This document shows, piece by piece, positions 12,593 to 24,340 of a stretch of 64,000 nt of DNA. The notes beneath the pieces were generated by a model. That model was given only the letters and a program-made list of their open reading frames with translations. It was not told the DNA's origin and did no database searches. The translations under genes were made by a program, and so were the position numbers. How positions within the stretch are numbered: position 1 is the first letter of the stretch; each line of letters starts with the position of its first letter. Origin of the DNA: Annona cherimola (taxonomy: Eukaryota; Streptophyta; Magnoliopsida; Magnoliales; Annonaceae); NCBI GenBank assembly GCA_030490835.1, contig CM059972.1, positions 40,589,452 through 40,653,451 on the forward strand, written 5' to 3'.

Positions 12593-13228
12593 CTGTTCAT
12601 CCTCAAATGGTACTCCTAGGATTCTGCCGATCTTCATAAAAGCCTGATCTTGACTTGGGGCCCCCATTGTGCCCAAGAACATCTTAACTCTTTTTACAAA
12701 TGTACTAAAGTATTTTCGATCCCACGGATAGTAAAAAATGCGGGTTAAATCAGGATATACCCTGTCATCGGCTTTCAAAAGCCCTGTCGATCCTTGAAAG
12801 TCCAACAGGTCTTCTATCTCAAATTCATAATCATGAAGAAATTTGAAATCAATTATCTTTGAGACAAAAATCTTACGCTCACAAAAGCTCTTGTATAACC
12901 TATTGTGCTGTAGCTCGGTCTTGAAATATGTTGTCGGCATTTTCAAGACCTGCCATTTTGTAGTGGAGGTACCCCTTCTTCTGGCCCCTGTATCTGAGCT
13001 ATTTGAGGTATGAGGTTCTTCTCCTCTGGGAGCATAAGTGGATGGAGTCCCGACTTGAAATCGGACTCTACGGCCAGTGGAAGTGGATGGTTCTTCCCGG
13101 GCTCGCTTAGATGGAGTCCGTTGTCTGCTGGGGATTTCCTCTTCAGCTTGGGAGCCGGATTGTCTTGGAACTGGCCTTTGTGATGGTTTGGAGACGACTA
13201 GTTTGGGCAATCTGGATTTGGGTGTCAT
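12593..13228 (-). pseudogene. Element C extra ORF after pol, 3' truncated by G1
   Basis: The start chosen is the ATG at 13228 (MTPKSRLPK), because element A's ORF begins MAPKARLPK at the same place. It is open for 212 codons to the G1 junction. It is homologous to the 536-residue ORF of element A. There is a basic Ser/Pro-rich N-terminus (RAREEPSTSTGRRVRFQ in both) and a conserved block beginning LKMPTTYFKTE and continuing through DFKFLHDYEFEIEDLLDFQ. No stop interrupts it although gag and pol of the same element are broken. The product is unknown. In Sireviruses an ORF in this position is called env-like, but I see no signal peptide or membrane segment. Confidence 0.8.
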
Positions 13229-13942
13229 TTGAGATGGGTTTTTGCAAATGGAATTTTGAGAGAGATACCAAGGGAGATAGAAGGAAGAAGATAGGCAATG
13301 AGAGAAAAAGGAGAGAGAGTTCAAGAGAGAGAGAAAGATAGAGAAAAGCAGAGAGAGAGATGAATTGAGATAGAGATGGAAGAAAATGGCAGAGATGCTA
13401 AGAGTGGAAAAATGAGAAATAAGGGAGATTTCGAGAGAAATAGTGAAAGGAAAAAAGGAAAATCGGAGAGAAAGAGGTGGAGACCGAGAGTGAAAGAAAC
13501 TAGAGAGAGAGAGAAGTAGAGAGAGGAGATGGAGAACGGGAGAGAGAAAAATGAGAGAGGCAGAGAGACTGTGAGAGAGAGAGAGAGCTTGAGCGGGAGA
13601 GACGGAGACTGGAGAGAAAGAGAAGAAATGGCGAGAGTCGGCGCCGAAGAGATGCCGAAGAGAAAATGGGAGAAAAGAGAGGGATTTGAGGGCTGAGACG
13701 GCAGGAGGAAAATGAGGAGGAAGAGAAGAAGAGAAGAGAAAGAAGAAGAAAAAAGAAAATTGCGGGAATTCGGACGGTTGCGCCAGAAGTCGATTTGCCC
13801 TAGCCGAAGTCGACTTCGCCCCGACGCGGAGTCGAACTCGCCTACCTGGAGTCGACTTCACCGAGTCTACTTGGGACTTCCGGAGTCGACTTGGCCTATC
13901 TACTTGGACTTTTCTAAGTTTATTTTTCCTATCTTATTATTC
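13229..13942 (-). repeat. Element C spacer and pyrimidine-rich leader before extra ORF
   Basis: Between the pol stop and the extra ORF there is first a short block of GTCGAC modules (about 13785-13905) and then roughly 530 bp that is almost entirely C and T on the coding strand, with CTCTCT runs. The ORF frame stays open through the leader as far as 13861, but the composition is that of a low-complexity leader, not protein. Elements A and B have the same two-part arrangement at shorter length. Confidence 0.75.
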
Positions 13943-16900
13943 CTAATTTAATTTAATCATCTCCATATCATTTCTAATTTTATAAAATGATTCTTTTGCT
14001 AAAGGTTTGATGAATATATCTGCAATTTAGTCCTCAGTTTTCACATATTTCAAACAAATATCAAGATTTTCAACATGTTCACGAATGAAATGATGTCTTA
14101 CATCTATATGTTTGATTCTAGAATGCAATATAGGATTTTTAGTCAAATAAATTTCACTTGTATTGTCACATTTAATTGGAATATTATGATAATCAACACC
14201 ATAATCTTTAAGTTTCTGTTTCATCCAAAGTAGTTGGGCACAACAGCTTCTGGCGGCTATATATTCGACTTCCGCTGTAGATAGAGCAACATTAGTTTGT
14301 TTCCTTGAATAACATGAAACCAACATGTTTCCAAGGAATTGACATGTTCCACTAGTACTTTTTCTATCTACTTTATATCCGGAAAAATCCGCATCCGAGT
14401 AGCCGATTAGATCAAAAGTTGACCTCTTTGGATACCATAGTCCTAGATTAGTGGTATTTATCAAATATTTAAAAATCCTTTTTACAGCCATTAAATGTTA
14501 TTCTTTTGGACATGATTGAAATCTAGAGCACATGCAAACACTGAATAGAATATCGAGTCTAGAAGCAGTTAAATATAACAAAGAACCTATCATACTTCTG
14601 TATAGCTTTTGTTCGACACATTTACCATTTTCATCCGTGTCGATCTTGATTATTGAACTCATTGGAGTGTTTGCTCCCTTGCTAGTTTGCATTCTGAATT
14701 TCTTTAGCATTTCTTTAATATACTTGGACTGATTTATAAAGATCCCTTCGACTTGTTGCTTGATTTGCAGTCCAAGGAAGAAATTTAGTTCTCCCATCAT
14801 GCTCATTTCAAATTCGCTCTGCATAATCTTAGAAAATTCTTGGCACAGAGTTTCGTCAGTAACACCAAATATTATATCATCTACATAAATTTGAACAATT
14901 AAAATATTCTTACTTTTATACTTGGTGAGTAATTTAGTATCAACCTTTCCTCTTTGAAATTCATGATCGATCAAGAATTTGTTTAACCTTTCATACCAAG
15001 CTCGTAGAGCTTGTTTTAGTCCATATAATGCTTTGGTTAATTTGTAAACATAATTTGATTGATCCTTTTCTTCAAATCTCGGAGGTTGTTCAACATATAC
15101 TTCTTCATTCAAGTATTCATTCAAAAATGCGCTTTTCATATCCATTTGAAACAATTTGAAATCCATATGAGAAACAAATGCTAGTAGAATACGTATGGCT
15201 TCTAGTCTAGCCATAGGTGCGTATGATTCTTCAAAATCAATCCCTTCTTCTTGGGAATAACCTTTGGCTACTAGTCTGGCTTTATTTCTTATTACAAGTT
15301 CACTTTCGTCTAATTTGTTCCTAAATACCCATTTGGTACCAATAATAGTGTAATCTTTGGGTCTAGGAACTAAATGTCATACATTGTTCCTTTCAAATTG
15401 ATTTAGCTCTTCTTGCATTACAATAACCCAATTTTCATCATTAAGAGCTTGATCAATAGTCGTTAGTTCAATTTTTGACACAAAAGCATATTGTCCACAA
15501 ATATTTTGTTTTGACCTTCTAGTCTTTACTCCTTCATAGATAATGCCAATAACTTGCTCAATTGGATGGTCATTTTTGAATTTTAAATCAGTTGGAGGTT
15601 TATAGGAATTATTACCTTCACTTACTCTTTCCTCCGTGGAATTTTCTTGCTTAGGCTCAGTTTCTCCTTGTTGCTTTTGTTGTTCCGCTTTTGAATTCTT
15701 TGATGTATCATCTGTATCACTTAATTCATCCTCCTTCCTCGGAGTTTGGTTAAATTAATCAAAAACAACATGTATTGATTCCTCTACTATTTGATTTCTT
15801 TTGTTGAAATTTCTATATGCTTTTCTATTTGATGAATAACCAAGGAAAATTGCCTCATCACTTTTGGCATCTAATTTTTCCAAATTAGTTTTTCCATTGT
15901 TTAACACATAGCAAGTACATCTAAAAGTATGAAAATATGATATGTTTGGTATTCTACTTTTCCAAAGTTCATATGGGGTCTTTTTCAATATTGCTCTAAT
16001 AGTAACTCGTTTTAATACATGACAAACTGTTCTTACAGCTTCACCCCAAAACCTTTTGGACAATTTACTCTCATTTAGCATAGTTTACTCTCATTTAGCA
16101 TAGTTCTAGCCATTTCTTGTATTGTTCGATTTTTTCTTTCAACAACCCCATTTTGTTGAGGAGTTCTTGGTGCAAAAAATGTATAGTGAATTCCTTTATC
16201 ATTACGAAATTTTATGAAACGTTTATTTTCAAATTCACCACCAAGATTGCTTCTAATGGAAATAATTGTACTCTATTTTTCATTTTGCACCAAATTTGAA
16301 AACGTGACAAACATAGAAAATGCTTCATCTTTGCTAGTTAAGAGTATGATCTAAGTAAATCTTGAAAAATCATCAAAAATTACAAATACATACTTTTTCC
16401 CACCAAGAGTTAAAATATCCGATGGCCCATAAAGATCCATATGCAATAATTCAAGTGGTCTAGTCGTTAAAATTTCCTTTTTGGTGGAAAAGGGCATTTT
16501 GGGTTGTTTGGATAATTGACAAGTCTTGCAAATCTTATCATTGTCATATTTAAACTTTGGTAACCCTTGTACTAGGCTCTTTTTCCACAATGTTTTAATA
16601 TTTGACATATTTATATGTCCAAGCCTTGTATGTCATATCCATGGATCATTTTCTATGACTATTAGACATTTTCCCTCAAGTTCATCTAGGCAAACCAAAT
16701 ATACATTTCCATGTCTTTCGCCACTAAATACTATGTGATCATCATCAAATACATTGCAGATAGAGGATTCAAATACAACTTTATAACCTTTGTCACATAA
16801 TTGACTAATACTCATTAGGTTAGGTTGTGTTTGAGTCCTTCAACAAATAGTATGTCCTCAATACATGCATTTGAAATTCCATAAACATTTCTTTTACCTT

Positions 16901-17000
16901 TGATTTTATTTCCAAAAGCAACTGTTCCTTCGTTGCATGGGTTGATCTTATGGAACAGTCCTTTTTCTCCTGTCATGTATCTTGAGCAGCCACTATCCAT
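13943..17000 (-). pseudogene. Element C copia Pol, broken
   Basis: It begins at the protease motif MDSGCSRYMTG (17000) and ends at the normal Pol stop at 13943-13945. Recognisable in order are protease, the HHCC finger (CKTCQLSKQPKMPF), the integrase core start (LLHMDLYGPSDIL), a later integrase region (MLNESKLSKRFWGEAV at 16081), RVT_2 with [11 protein letters not shown] and [10 protein letters not shown], and RNase H (YSDADFSGY, LSTAEVEYIAA). Many stops and frameshifts separate the blocks. A short direct duplication of about 20 bp is visible near 16070-16100. It is clearly non-functional. Confidence 0.88.
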
Positions 17001-17061
17001 AAACCATATGTTATTGGCCTTAGCTCTAAGACAAACCTACAAAAATAAAGTCAACTGGAGC

Positions 17062-18852
17062 TCATCCTTTTGGTACCCATTTTATGGGTCCATTTGGGTT
17101 AGTTATCTATTGAAATCTACGTTGATCTTCTTTTGAAGCCATAAATTCAATGCTCTTGGGCATCCAAACCAATTTCGCACCAAGGTTTTGTAATTTTCTC
17201 AATTTACATTGAAATGTCTTGTGTCCCATCTTGTTACAAAAATTACAAGCTCCTGGAAGTCTAGGAGTGGGAAGCCATTTGGTAATTGGTTCCCAAATTG
17301 GTCTTTTGGTCCAAATCACATGATTTATCTTAAGTTTAACATGGATGGATTTTGGTTTGTTTCTAAGGTTCCTTCCCAAGACCTTTCTTACTACTTTGGG
17401 TGGTCATTTTCAAAAACATGTTGACACTTTCACCAGGATTAGAAAACTTACCAAGCGATTCATTTTCCTTTTTGAGTTTTTCTAACTCATTTATCAAGGT
17501 ATTCCTTTCGCTTGTCAAATGATTGACTTTTTCTGCAAGTTTTCCGTTCACAATAGTTACTATGTTAAATTATCTTTTCTTATTGTGAACTTATTTCCTA
17601 ACTTCTTTATTTTCTCATATAATGAATCATAAGCTTGTTGAAGTTCTTCTAATTCAGCACATTTGAGGCATTCATTTGTAGAAAAAATAGAAAAGGATTT
17701 TTATTTGGAGGTTACTTCTTGACTGCTTGTGCAGTTTGTTGAAGTGGTTTGATCCTCCAGAATTTCCGTTGCTGCAAGACATATGTCGGAATTTTCCATG
17801 CAACAAATCCTTGAACAATCTGCTTCGTTTTCTTCACTTGAGTAACTGCATGTTGTGGATTCTTCCTCGTTTACATACATGCCTCTTCCTTTGATTCTTT
17901 GGAATTTTCTGTTGTTGCCTCGATCTTTCTTTCCTCTTCTCTCCTTTGCTTTGGTTTCCTCGGGCGTTGGGCATTGGGCTTGCATATGCCCCATACCGCC
18001 ACACTGGAAACATTTTGTTGCCTCTTTCTTTTTCTCTTTAGAATTTCTTTCTTTAAAGTTTCTGAAATTTTTTCCTTTCCTTACAAATTTTCTGAATCGT
18101 TTTGTAAGTAAGGCAATTTCCTCATCGTTGTTTTGTGATGATGAGGTGGAGTCGTCTGAATCTTGTGCGACTTTCAAGGCGATGGCTCTCTTGCCTTTAT
18201 GTTGCTCCTCATTTTTCCTTTTTATCAACTCATGTGACATGAGTGAGCTTATAAGGTCTCCTAGCCGTAGTGTATTGAGGTCTTTTGCTTCCTCAATAGC
18301 TGTAATCTTTGGAGTCCATGATTCGGGTAGCGCCCTTAGAATTTTCATTACCTGCTGAGATTTAGAAATTCCTTTTCCTAGCCCTTTCGAGGCATTAGTA
18401 ATCTTAAAAAATTTAGCAAACATTTCAGAAATATTTTCTATTTCTAGCATTTTAAAACTTTCCAATTCTCCAATCAAAATATTTCTCCTTGTCCCTTGGA
18501 CTTGAGAAGTTCTCTCATAAATAGATGTCAATGTATCCCATATTTCTTTGGCGGTTTGGCATGATGATACTCTATCATATTTCGATGTCGTTAATGCACA
18601 AAAGAGGCAGTTCATGGCTTTCGCGTTGCTTTTAACAATTCTAACTTCCTCCTCAGACCATGTGGAGACTCTTTCATCTGTAGGCAACACAACCCCATCT
18701 TGGATAGCAATCCAAGAATCAATGTCCGTAGCCATGATCAATTGTTTCATTCTCAACTTCCAATAACCGAAGTTAGTCCCATCAAATAGAGGTGGTCTAG
18801 GGAAAGATTGACCCTCGGCAAAACCAGGGGTGAAAGTTGATTGGGATGCCAT
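17062..18852 (-). pseudogene. Element C copia Gag, broken
   Basis: The start is the ATG at 18852 (MASQSTFTPGF). It is open for 383 codons through the Gag core and zinc knuckle CFQCGGMGHMQAQC to a CAA-to-TAA stop at 17701, where element B still reads Gln. The coiled-coil segment (17551-17363) and a second knuckle CNFCNKMGHKTFQC (17379-17107) follow in broken frame, ending with a TGA at 17064-17062. As in the other copies, the stop is followed by about 35 bases and a T-rich tract ending in AG before the protease region. Confidence 0.88.
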
Positions 18853-18888
18853 TTCAAAAGATCTCTTTGGTTTAAAACTCAAAGACCT

Positions 18889-18900
18889 GCTCTGATACCA
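18889..18900 (-). other. Element C primer-binding site (Met-tRNA)
   Basis: It reads TGGTATCAGAGC on the minus strand, two bases inside the LTR end at 18903, the same spacing as in E1 and A. Confidence 0.9.
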
Positions 18901-18902
18901 CT

Positions 18903-20600
18903 TGTTGATCCCGAGTTTATGACAATTACCCAAGAGGGGATGGGTGAATTGGGTATTTAAAATTTTTCGCTTAAACTTGAAAATGTTCCCCGATTTAGTT
19001 TAGTCCCCTTTAATGAAACAAATGGACAACAATAAGATAATGAAAGTAGAAATAAAACTCAATTGACAAGATTTTATAGTGGTTTGGGCAACCTTCCCTA
19101 CTCCACTCTTCTAAGCTCACACCCCTTGTGACTTGAGTTCCACTATGTATTCCACGAATACAACTAGAGCCTCCGCTCCCTTCTAGATTCTAACTCTAGG
19201 GGGCATATACAACACACAGCACAAGTAGGTGACGAGTCCCACTCCAGTCACAATGCTACTTTGCTACCACTTGGTTTGAAGCACCAAAATCAAACCAAGT
19301 ATCAAAACCGAATGACAAATGAAAAAAAAAGGGGATCTACACTTTACAGTTTGTGTAGGCAAGTTACAGCTCGAAGAAGAACTCGTAGAAGTAACGATTT
19401 GATCAGCGTTGGAGTATGCAGCAAGTTGAAGCTCGTTCTTCCTTCAAAAATGCGTATAGATAACTCAATGGTAGAAGAAAGCGGAATATAGACCTTAATA
19501 GCTTCTCTTTCTTCTTTTTCTGCTCTATCTTATTTCTCTTATTGTGCTCCACGTTCATTTGAGTGTCTATATATAATGGAAGAAGAAATTTGAACGTTAG
19601 AGAGTAGATTGGCGCGTATTAAATGCGCCAACGTTCAAATTTTTTGAACGTTACAACCCAAGTCGCAGGTGGAGTCGACTTCGGGTGCGACTTTGGGTTT
19701 AACCAAGCTACTCAAGTTTCTCCTCAGGTCGACTTAGTCTTGAACTTGACCCAAGTCGCATGTGGAGTCGACTTCGGGTGCGACTTCGATTTTCTGCAAT
19801 TTCCAAGTCTCTTCTTCAGGTCGACTTGGACTTGGACTTGGACTTGACCTAAGTCGCTGCTGGAGTCGACTTCAGTGTGACTTCACTTTCTTTGTTTGCT
19901 ATATGAACTTGAATTCCTTGGAGATGGCTTTGGTCACTTGATTTTCTTCATATTAAATATTCTTCCACTAATTTATATCACTTGGAACTCTGTATGATCA
20001 TTCTATCTTGAAAACATTTAGCTCCATGTCTTGAAATCTTAAATTCTTGGATCTTGGAGTTCATGAAGATGTCCAAATGATATTTCTTGATCCAAATTGA
20101 TGAATTCATGCAACTTTACTTGTTTTAGTCATGATTTATCTTCATTTGATCCAAGTCGAATGTTTGAGTCGACTTGGTCTTCAACTTCACTCAAGTCGTA
20201 AGTTAAGTCGACTTGGTCTGCAACTTTGATCTTCAAATTCTGTGATGGTTAGTTGAAGTTGATGCTGGAGTCAACTTGGTCTGTGACATCACCAAAGTCG
20301 CATGCGAAGTCGACTTCGTGTGCGACTTCGGCAGCTCTTGCTCCCCAATTTCGGCGCTGGATAAAAAAATGTGTTTGAAGTCGATGCTGGAGTCGACTTG
20401 GGGATCGACTTGGCCTAAGTCGATGCCTGAGTCGACTTGGGAATCGACTTGACCTGTCATGCTTCATATTTTTTTATTTTTATAACCTTAAAACATTTCA
20501 CAAACATATTAGTAGCCAAAACTTACTTAAATTGAGTTTTTAATCATCAAAACACAGACTTAGCTTATTTTGCCTTTAATTTCAACACTTGTTTCCAACA
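18903..20600 (-). repeat. Element C 5' LTR (1,698 bp)
   Basis: The minus-strand sequence runs from TGTTGGAAAC at 20600 to GGGATCAACA at 18903. It is diverged from A but has the same landmarks: two GTCGAC module blocks (about 19655-19885 and 20150-20455), the nested palindrome upstream of TATA, and the conserved U5 end. It abuts element B LTR sequence at 20601. Confidence 0.88.
19568..19641 (-). promoter_or_regulatory. Element C LTR core promoter with perfect 12-bp inverted repeat
   Basis: A TATA run (19568-19576) lies downstream, on the minus strand, of two perfect 12-bp arms: AATTTGAACGTT at 19587-19598 and AACGTTCAAATT at 19630-19641. Between them is a GGCGC...GCGCC centre. In element A the arms read CGAACGTT/AACGTTCG, so both sides changed together. 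Confidence 0.65.
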
Positions 20601-21427
20601 AGGAGGAACTTGAGGAGTTTGCTGAAGACCGAAGTCGCACCTAAAGTTGACTCTAGTCTGCGACTTGGGTGAAGTCGCACCCAAAGTCGACTCCATTTGC
20701 GACTTGAGTTGCAACGGTCGAAAAATTCAAACGTTGGTGCATTAAATACGCGCCACCAACCCTCAAACGTTCAAATGTCTTCCACCATTAAGAATGGACA
20801 TTCAAATGAATGTGAAAAGAAGAAGAAAGAGCATCTACTAAGATCTAAATTCCATCTTCTCCTAGCTTTGAGTGATCAACATAAGTTTTGAAGGAAGAAC
20901 AAGCTCAATTTGCTGCATGCTCCAACGCTGATCAAATCATCCCTTCTACGAGTTCTTCCACGTGATGAAACTTGCCTATACAATCTGTAAATTTTTCAAC
21001 TTGTTATTTGGTTTTGATACTTGGATTAATTTTGGTGTTTCAAACCAAGTGATAGCAAAGTAGCGTTGTGACTGGAGTGGGACTCGTCACCTACTTGTGC
21101 TGTGAGTTGTTTATGCCCCTAGAGCTGGAATCTAGGAGAGAGCAGTGGCTCTAGTTGTATTTGTAAAAAATATATTAGAACCCAAGTCACAGGGGGTGTG
21201 AGCTTGGAAGAGTGGAGTAGGGAAGGTTGCCCGAACCACTATAAAAGCTTGCCAATTGCTGTGATTTATATTTCTATTTTTATTATCTTACTACTCTTCA
21301 TATTTTTCATTTGTTTCATTAAGGGGACTGAACTAAACCAGGGTAAATTTTCTGTTTAAGTGAAAAATTTTAAATACCTAATTCACCCCTCCCATCTTGG
21401 GTAATTGCCATAAACTCGGGACCAATA
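20601..21427 (+). repeat. Element B 5' LTR, last 827 bp
   Basis: It is colinear with the last part of element A's LTR (from about 24090 to 24973). It contains GTCGAC modules (20625-20715), a degenerate GCGC palindrome with AACGTT arms (about 20722-20778), and a U5 ending GGGACCAATA, a mutated form of ...CAACA. The first half is missing where element C abuts. Confidence 0.8.
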
Positions 21428-21429
21428 AG

Positions 21430-21441
21430 TGGTATCAGAGT
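21430..21441 (+). other. Element B primer-binding site, mutated
   Basis: It reads TGGTATCAGAGT, with one change from the Met-tRNA site in the other copies. It lies two bases after the LTR end. Confidence 0.8.
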
Positions 21442-23084
21442 AGGTCTTTGAGTTTAAACCAAAGAGATCTTTCGAAATTGCATCCCAATCAACTTCCACC
21501 CCTGCTTTTGCCGAGGGACAATCTTTCACCAGACCACCTCTATTTGTTGGGACTAACTTCGGTTAGTGAAAGTTGAGAATGAAACAATTGATCATGGCTA
21601 CGGATATTGATTCTTGGATTGCCATCCAAGATGACATTGTGTTGCCTACTGTTGAAAGAGCCTTCACATGGTCCAAGGAGGAAGTAAGAGTTGTTAAAAG
21701 CAACGCAAAAGCCATGAACTCCCTCTTTTGTGCATGAACGACATCTGAATATGATAGAGTATCATCATGCCAAACCGCCAAAGAGATATGGGATACATTG
21801 ACATCCATTTATGAGGTAACTTCTCAAGTCTAAGGGACAAGGAGAAATATTTTGACTGGAGAATTGGAAAGTTTTAAAATGCTAGAGACAGAAAATATTT
21901 CTGATATATTTTCTAAATTTTCTAAGATAACTAACACCTTGAAAGGTCTAGGAAAAGCAATTTCTAAATCTGAGCAGGTAATGAAAATTCTAAGGGCGCT
22001 ACCCGAATCATGGACTCTAAAGATTACAGCTATTGAGGAAGTAAAGGACCTCAATACACTACGACTAGAAGATCTTATAAGCTCACTCATGTTACATGAG
22101 TTGATAAAAAGAAGAAATGATGAGCAACATAGGGGCAAAAGAGCTATTGCCTTAAAAGCCTCACAAGATTCGGACGACTCCACCTCATCCTCTCAAAACG
22201 ACGATGAGGAGATTGCCTTACTCACAAGAAGATTCAGAAAGTTTGTAAGGAAAGTAAGGAATTTCAAAAGCTTTAATGAAAGAAATTCTAAGGAGAAAAA
22301 GAAGGAGGCAACGAAATATTTTCGATGTGGCGGTATAGGGCATATGAGAGCCCAATTCCCAACGCCTGAGGAAACCAAAGCAAAGGAGCGAAGAGAAAAG
22401 AAAGATCGAGGCGATAACAGAAGATTTCAAAAGATCAAAGGAAGAGGCATGCATGTAAACGAGAAAGTATCCATAACATGCAGTTCCTCAAGCGAAGAAA
22501 ATGAGGCAGAAAATTGTGCAAGGATTTGTTGCATGGAAAATATGGAAGATTCCAACATATGTCTTGCAGCGACGGAAATTTTGGAGGAACAAACCACTTC
22601 AAGAAACTGCACAAATAACAAAGAGGTAACCTCCAAACAAATATCTTTTTCTATTTTTTCTTCTACAAATGACTGCCTCAAATGTGCTGAATTAGAAGAA
22701 CTTCAACAAGCCTATGATTCATTACATGAGAAAATAAAAAGATTAGAAAATAAGTTCACGATAAAGAAAAGACAATACAACATAGTAATTATTGTGAACA
22801 AAAAGCTAGCAGAAAAAGTTGATCATTTGACAAGCGAAAAGAATATTTAGACAAATGAGTTAGAAAAACTCAAAAAGAAAAATGAATTATTAAATGAATC
22901 GCTTGCTAAGTTTTCTAATCCTAGAGAAAGTGTCAAAATATTTTTGAAAATGACTACCCAAAGTTGTAAGAAAGGACTTGGGTATACCACATTCGAGCAG
23001 GGTGAAAATAGCAAATCGAATGCTCCAAGGACTCATAGAAACAAAGCAAAACCCATTCATGCTAAACCTAAGATAAATCATGTG

Positions 23085-23089
23085 GTTTG
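23085..23089 (+). other. Target-site duplication, left copy (element A)
   Basis: GTTTG lies directly before the TGTTGG start of element A and is repeated directly after it. Removing A and one copy restores a sequence that aligns with the same gag position in element C. Confidence 0.95.
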
Positions 23090-24082
23090 TGTTGGAAACA
23101 ATGTTCAAAACAAAACAAAATTGATCAAAGCATGAGTTTTGATGATTAACAAAGACTAATTTGAGTATATCAAGTATACTAATGAGTTTGTCAAATGTTT
23201 TAAGGAACTGAAATAGTCAAGTCGATCCCCAAGTCGACTTGGACTTCGACTTAGGGTGAAGTCGATCCCAAAGTCGACTCCATTATCAACTTGAAACAGA
23301 ACTTCAAAGGCAAAATCAAAACTGGAAGAATAGCAGGTGAAGTCGCAGGCTAAGTCGACTCCACTTGCGATTTGGGAAGCCAAGTCGCAAACGAAGTCGA
23401 CCTCACTATCGACTTCAGTCGAGAAAAACTGTCCAGAACTGATTTTGGGGCACGAAGCTGCCCAAGTCGCAGACGAAGTCGACTCCAGGTGCGACTTGGG
23501 CAAAGTCGCAGACAAGGTCGACTCCACCTTTGACTTGAGAAGTTCAGACTTGAAAGATGCATTCCCAAGCTCATTCCAAGAATCTATTTGGACTTTCTCA
23601 AATCCAAGTAATATGCAAAGTCCATGTTCAAGATTAACTTGAGTATTCTTGAGATTCAAGATAAAGATTCAAGTTCAAGTTCAAATCAAGTCTATCAAAC
23701 CCAAGGCAAATTGTCAAGCTTGCTTCCAAATGAAGATATATTCAAGATATGAAGATCAAACGACTCCAAAGCAAGCAAGGTGCATGAATATATCATGCAA
23801 GGACTCAAGCTCTCCTAAGAATCACAAGATTCAAGACAATCCAAGATAAACCAAAGACAAGGACTTCAAGATCAACAAGATCTACAAGTATAAGGGATTA
23901 TTTCAGAATGAAAATGATTAAAGGAAACAAGCCAAGCAAGATAGAGGAAGATCAAATGAAGAACAAAGCATATTTTGCAAAGACCAAGTCAAGTCGCAAC
24001 CCAAGTCGACTCCATGATCGACTTGAGTTGAAGTCGGAAGCCAAAGTTGACTCAAGACTCAGACTTGGAAACTGACAAGGTG

Positions 24083-24116
24083 AAGTCGCACCCGAAGTCG
24101 ACTTCACCTGCGACTT
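24083..24116 (+). repeat. Type copy of the GTCGAC palindromic module
   Basis: The layout is AAGTCGCA, three bases, GAAGTCGACTTC, three bases, TGCGACTT. The outer 8-mers are inverse complements and the 12-mer centre is self-complementary. At least 15 variants occur across the copia LTRs, and isolated GTCGAC centres occur in the spacers after pol. Confidence 0.85.
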
Positions 24117-24272
24117 GGGTCAAGTCGATGCCCAAGTCGATCCTGACTGGAACTTGAAGTTGCGACGGAGAAGCGAAGTCGCACCCGAAGTCGACTCCAT
24201 CTGCGACTTGGGCGAAGTCGCATCCGAAGTCGACTCCACATGCGACTTGGGTCGCAACGGTCGGAATTTATT

Positions 24273-24340
24273 CGAACGTTGGCGCATTAAATGCGCGCCA
24301 CCTACCTTCTAACGTTCGGATTCCCTCCAAAATTATAAAA
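24273..24340 (+). promoter_or_regulatory. Element A 5' LTR core promoter with nested palindrome
   Basis: CGAACGTT (24273-24280) and AACGTTCG (24311-24318) flank GCGCATT-A-AATGCGC (24282-24296). TATAAAA follows at 24334-24340. Transcription would start about 30 bp further on. The copy in the 3' LTR (33502-33570) is identical. AACGTT has an ACGT core, the typical bZIP target; binding is an inference. Confidence 0.65.

Larger units (their letters stand above)
12593..20600 (-). mobile_element. Copia element C (Sirevirus-like), decayed and truncated
   Basis: On the minus strand the order is 5' LTR (20600-18903), primer site, gag, pol, a GTCGAC-rich spacer, a very long pyrimidine-rich leader and the first 212 codons of an extra ORF. 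The ORF is cut at 12592 by gypsy LTR G1. The rest of the ORF and the 3' LTR should lie beyond the nested insertions, outside the window. The right edge (TGTTGGAAAC on the minus strand at 20600) abuts the tail of element B's 5' LTR, so C probably inserted there. Confidence 0.85.

Noticed and set aside
17855..18358. A 167-codon plus-strand ORF opposite gag of element C
   Set aside because: It is antisense to a clear Gag sequence. Similar antisense frames appear opposite gag in the other copies, as expected from composition.
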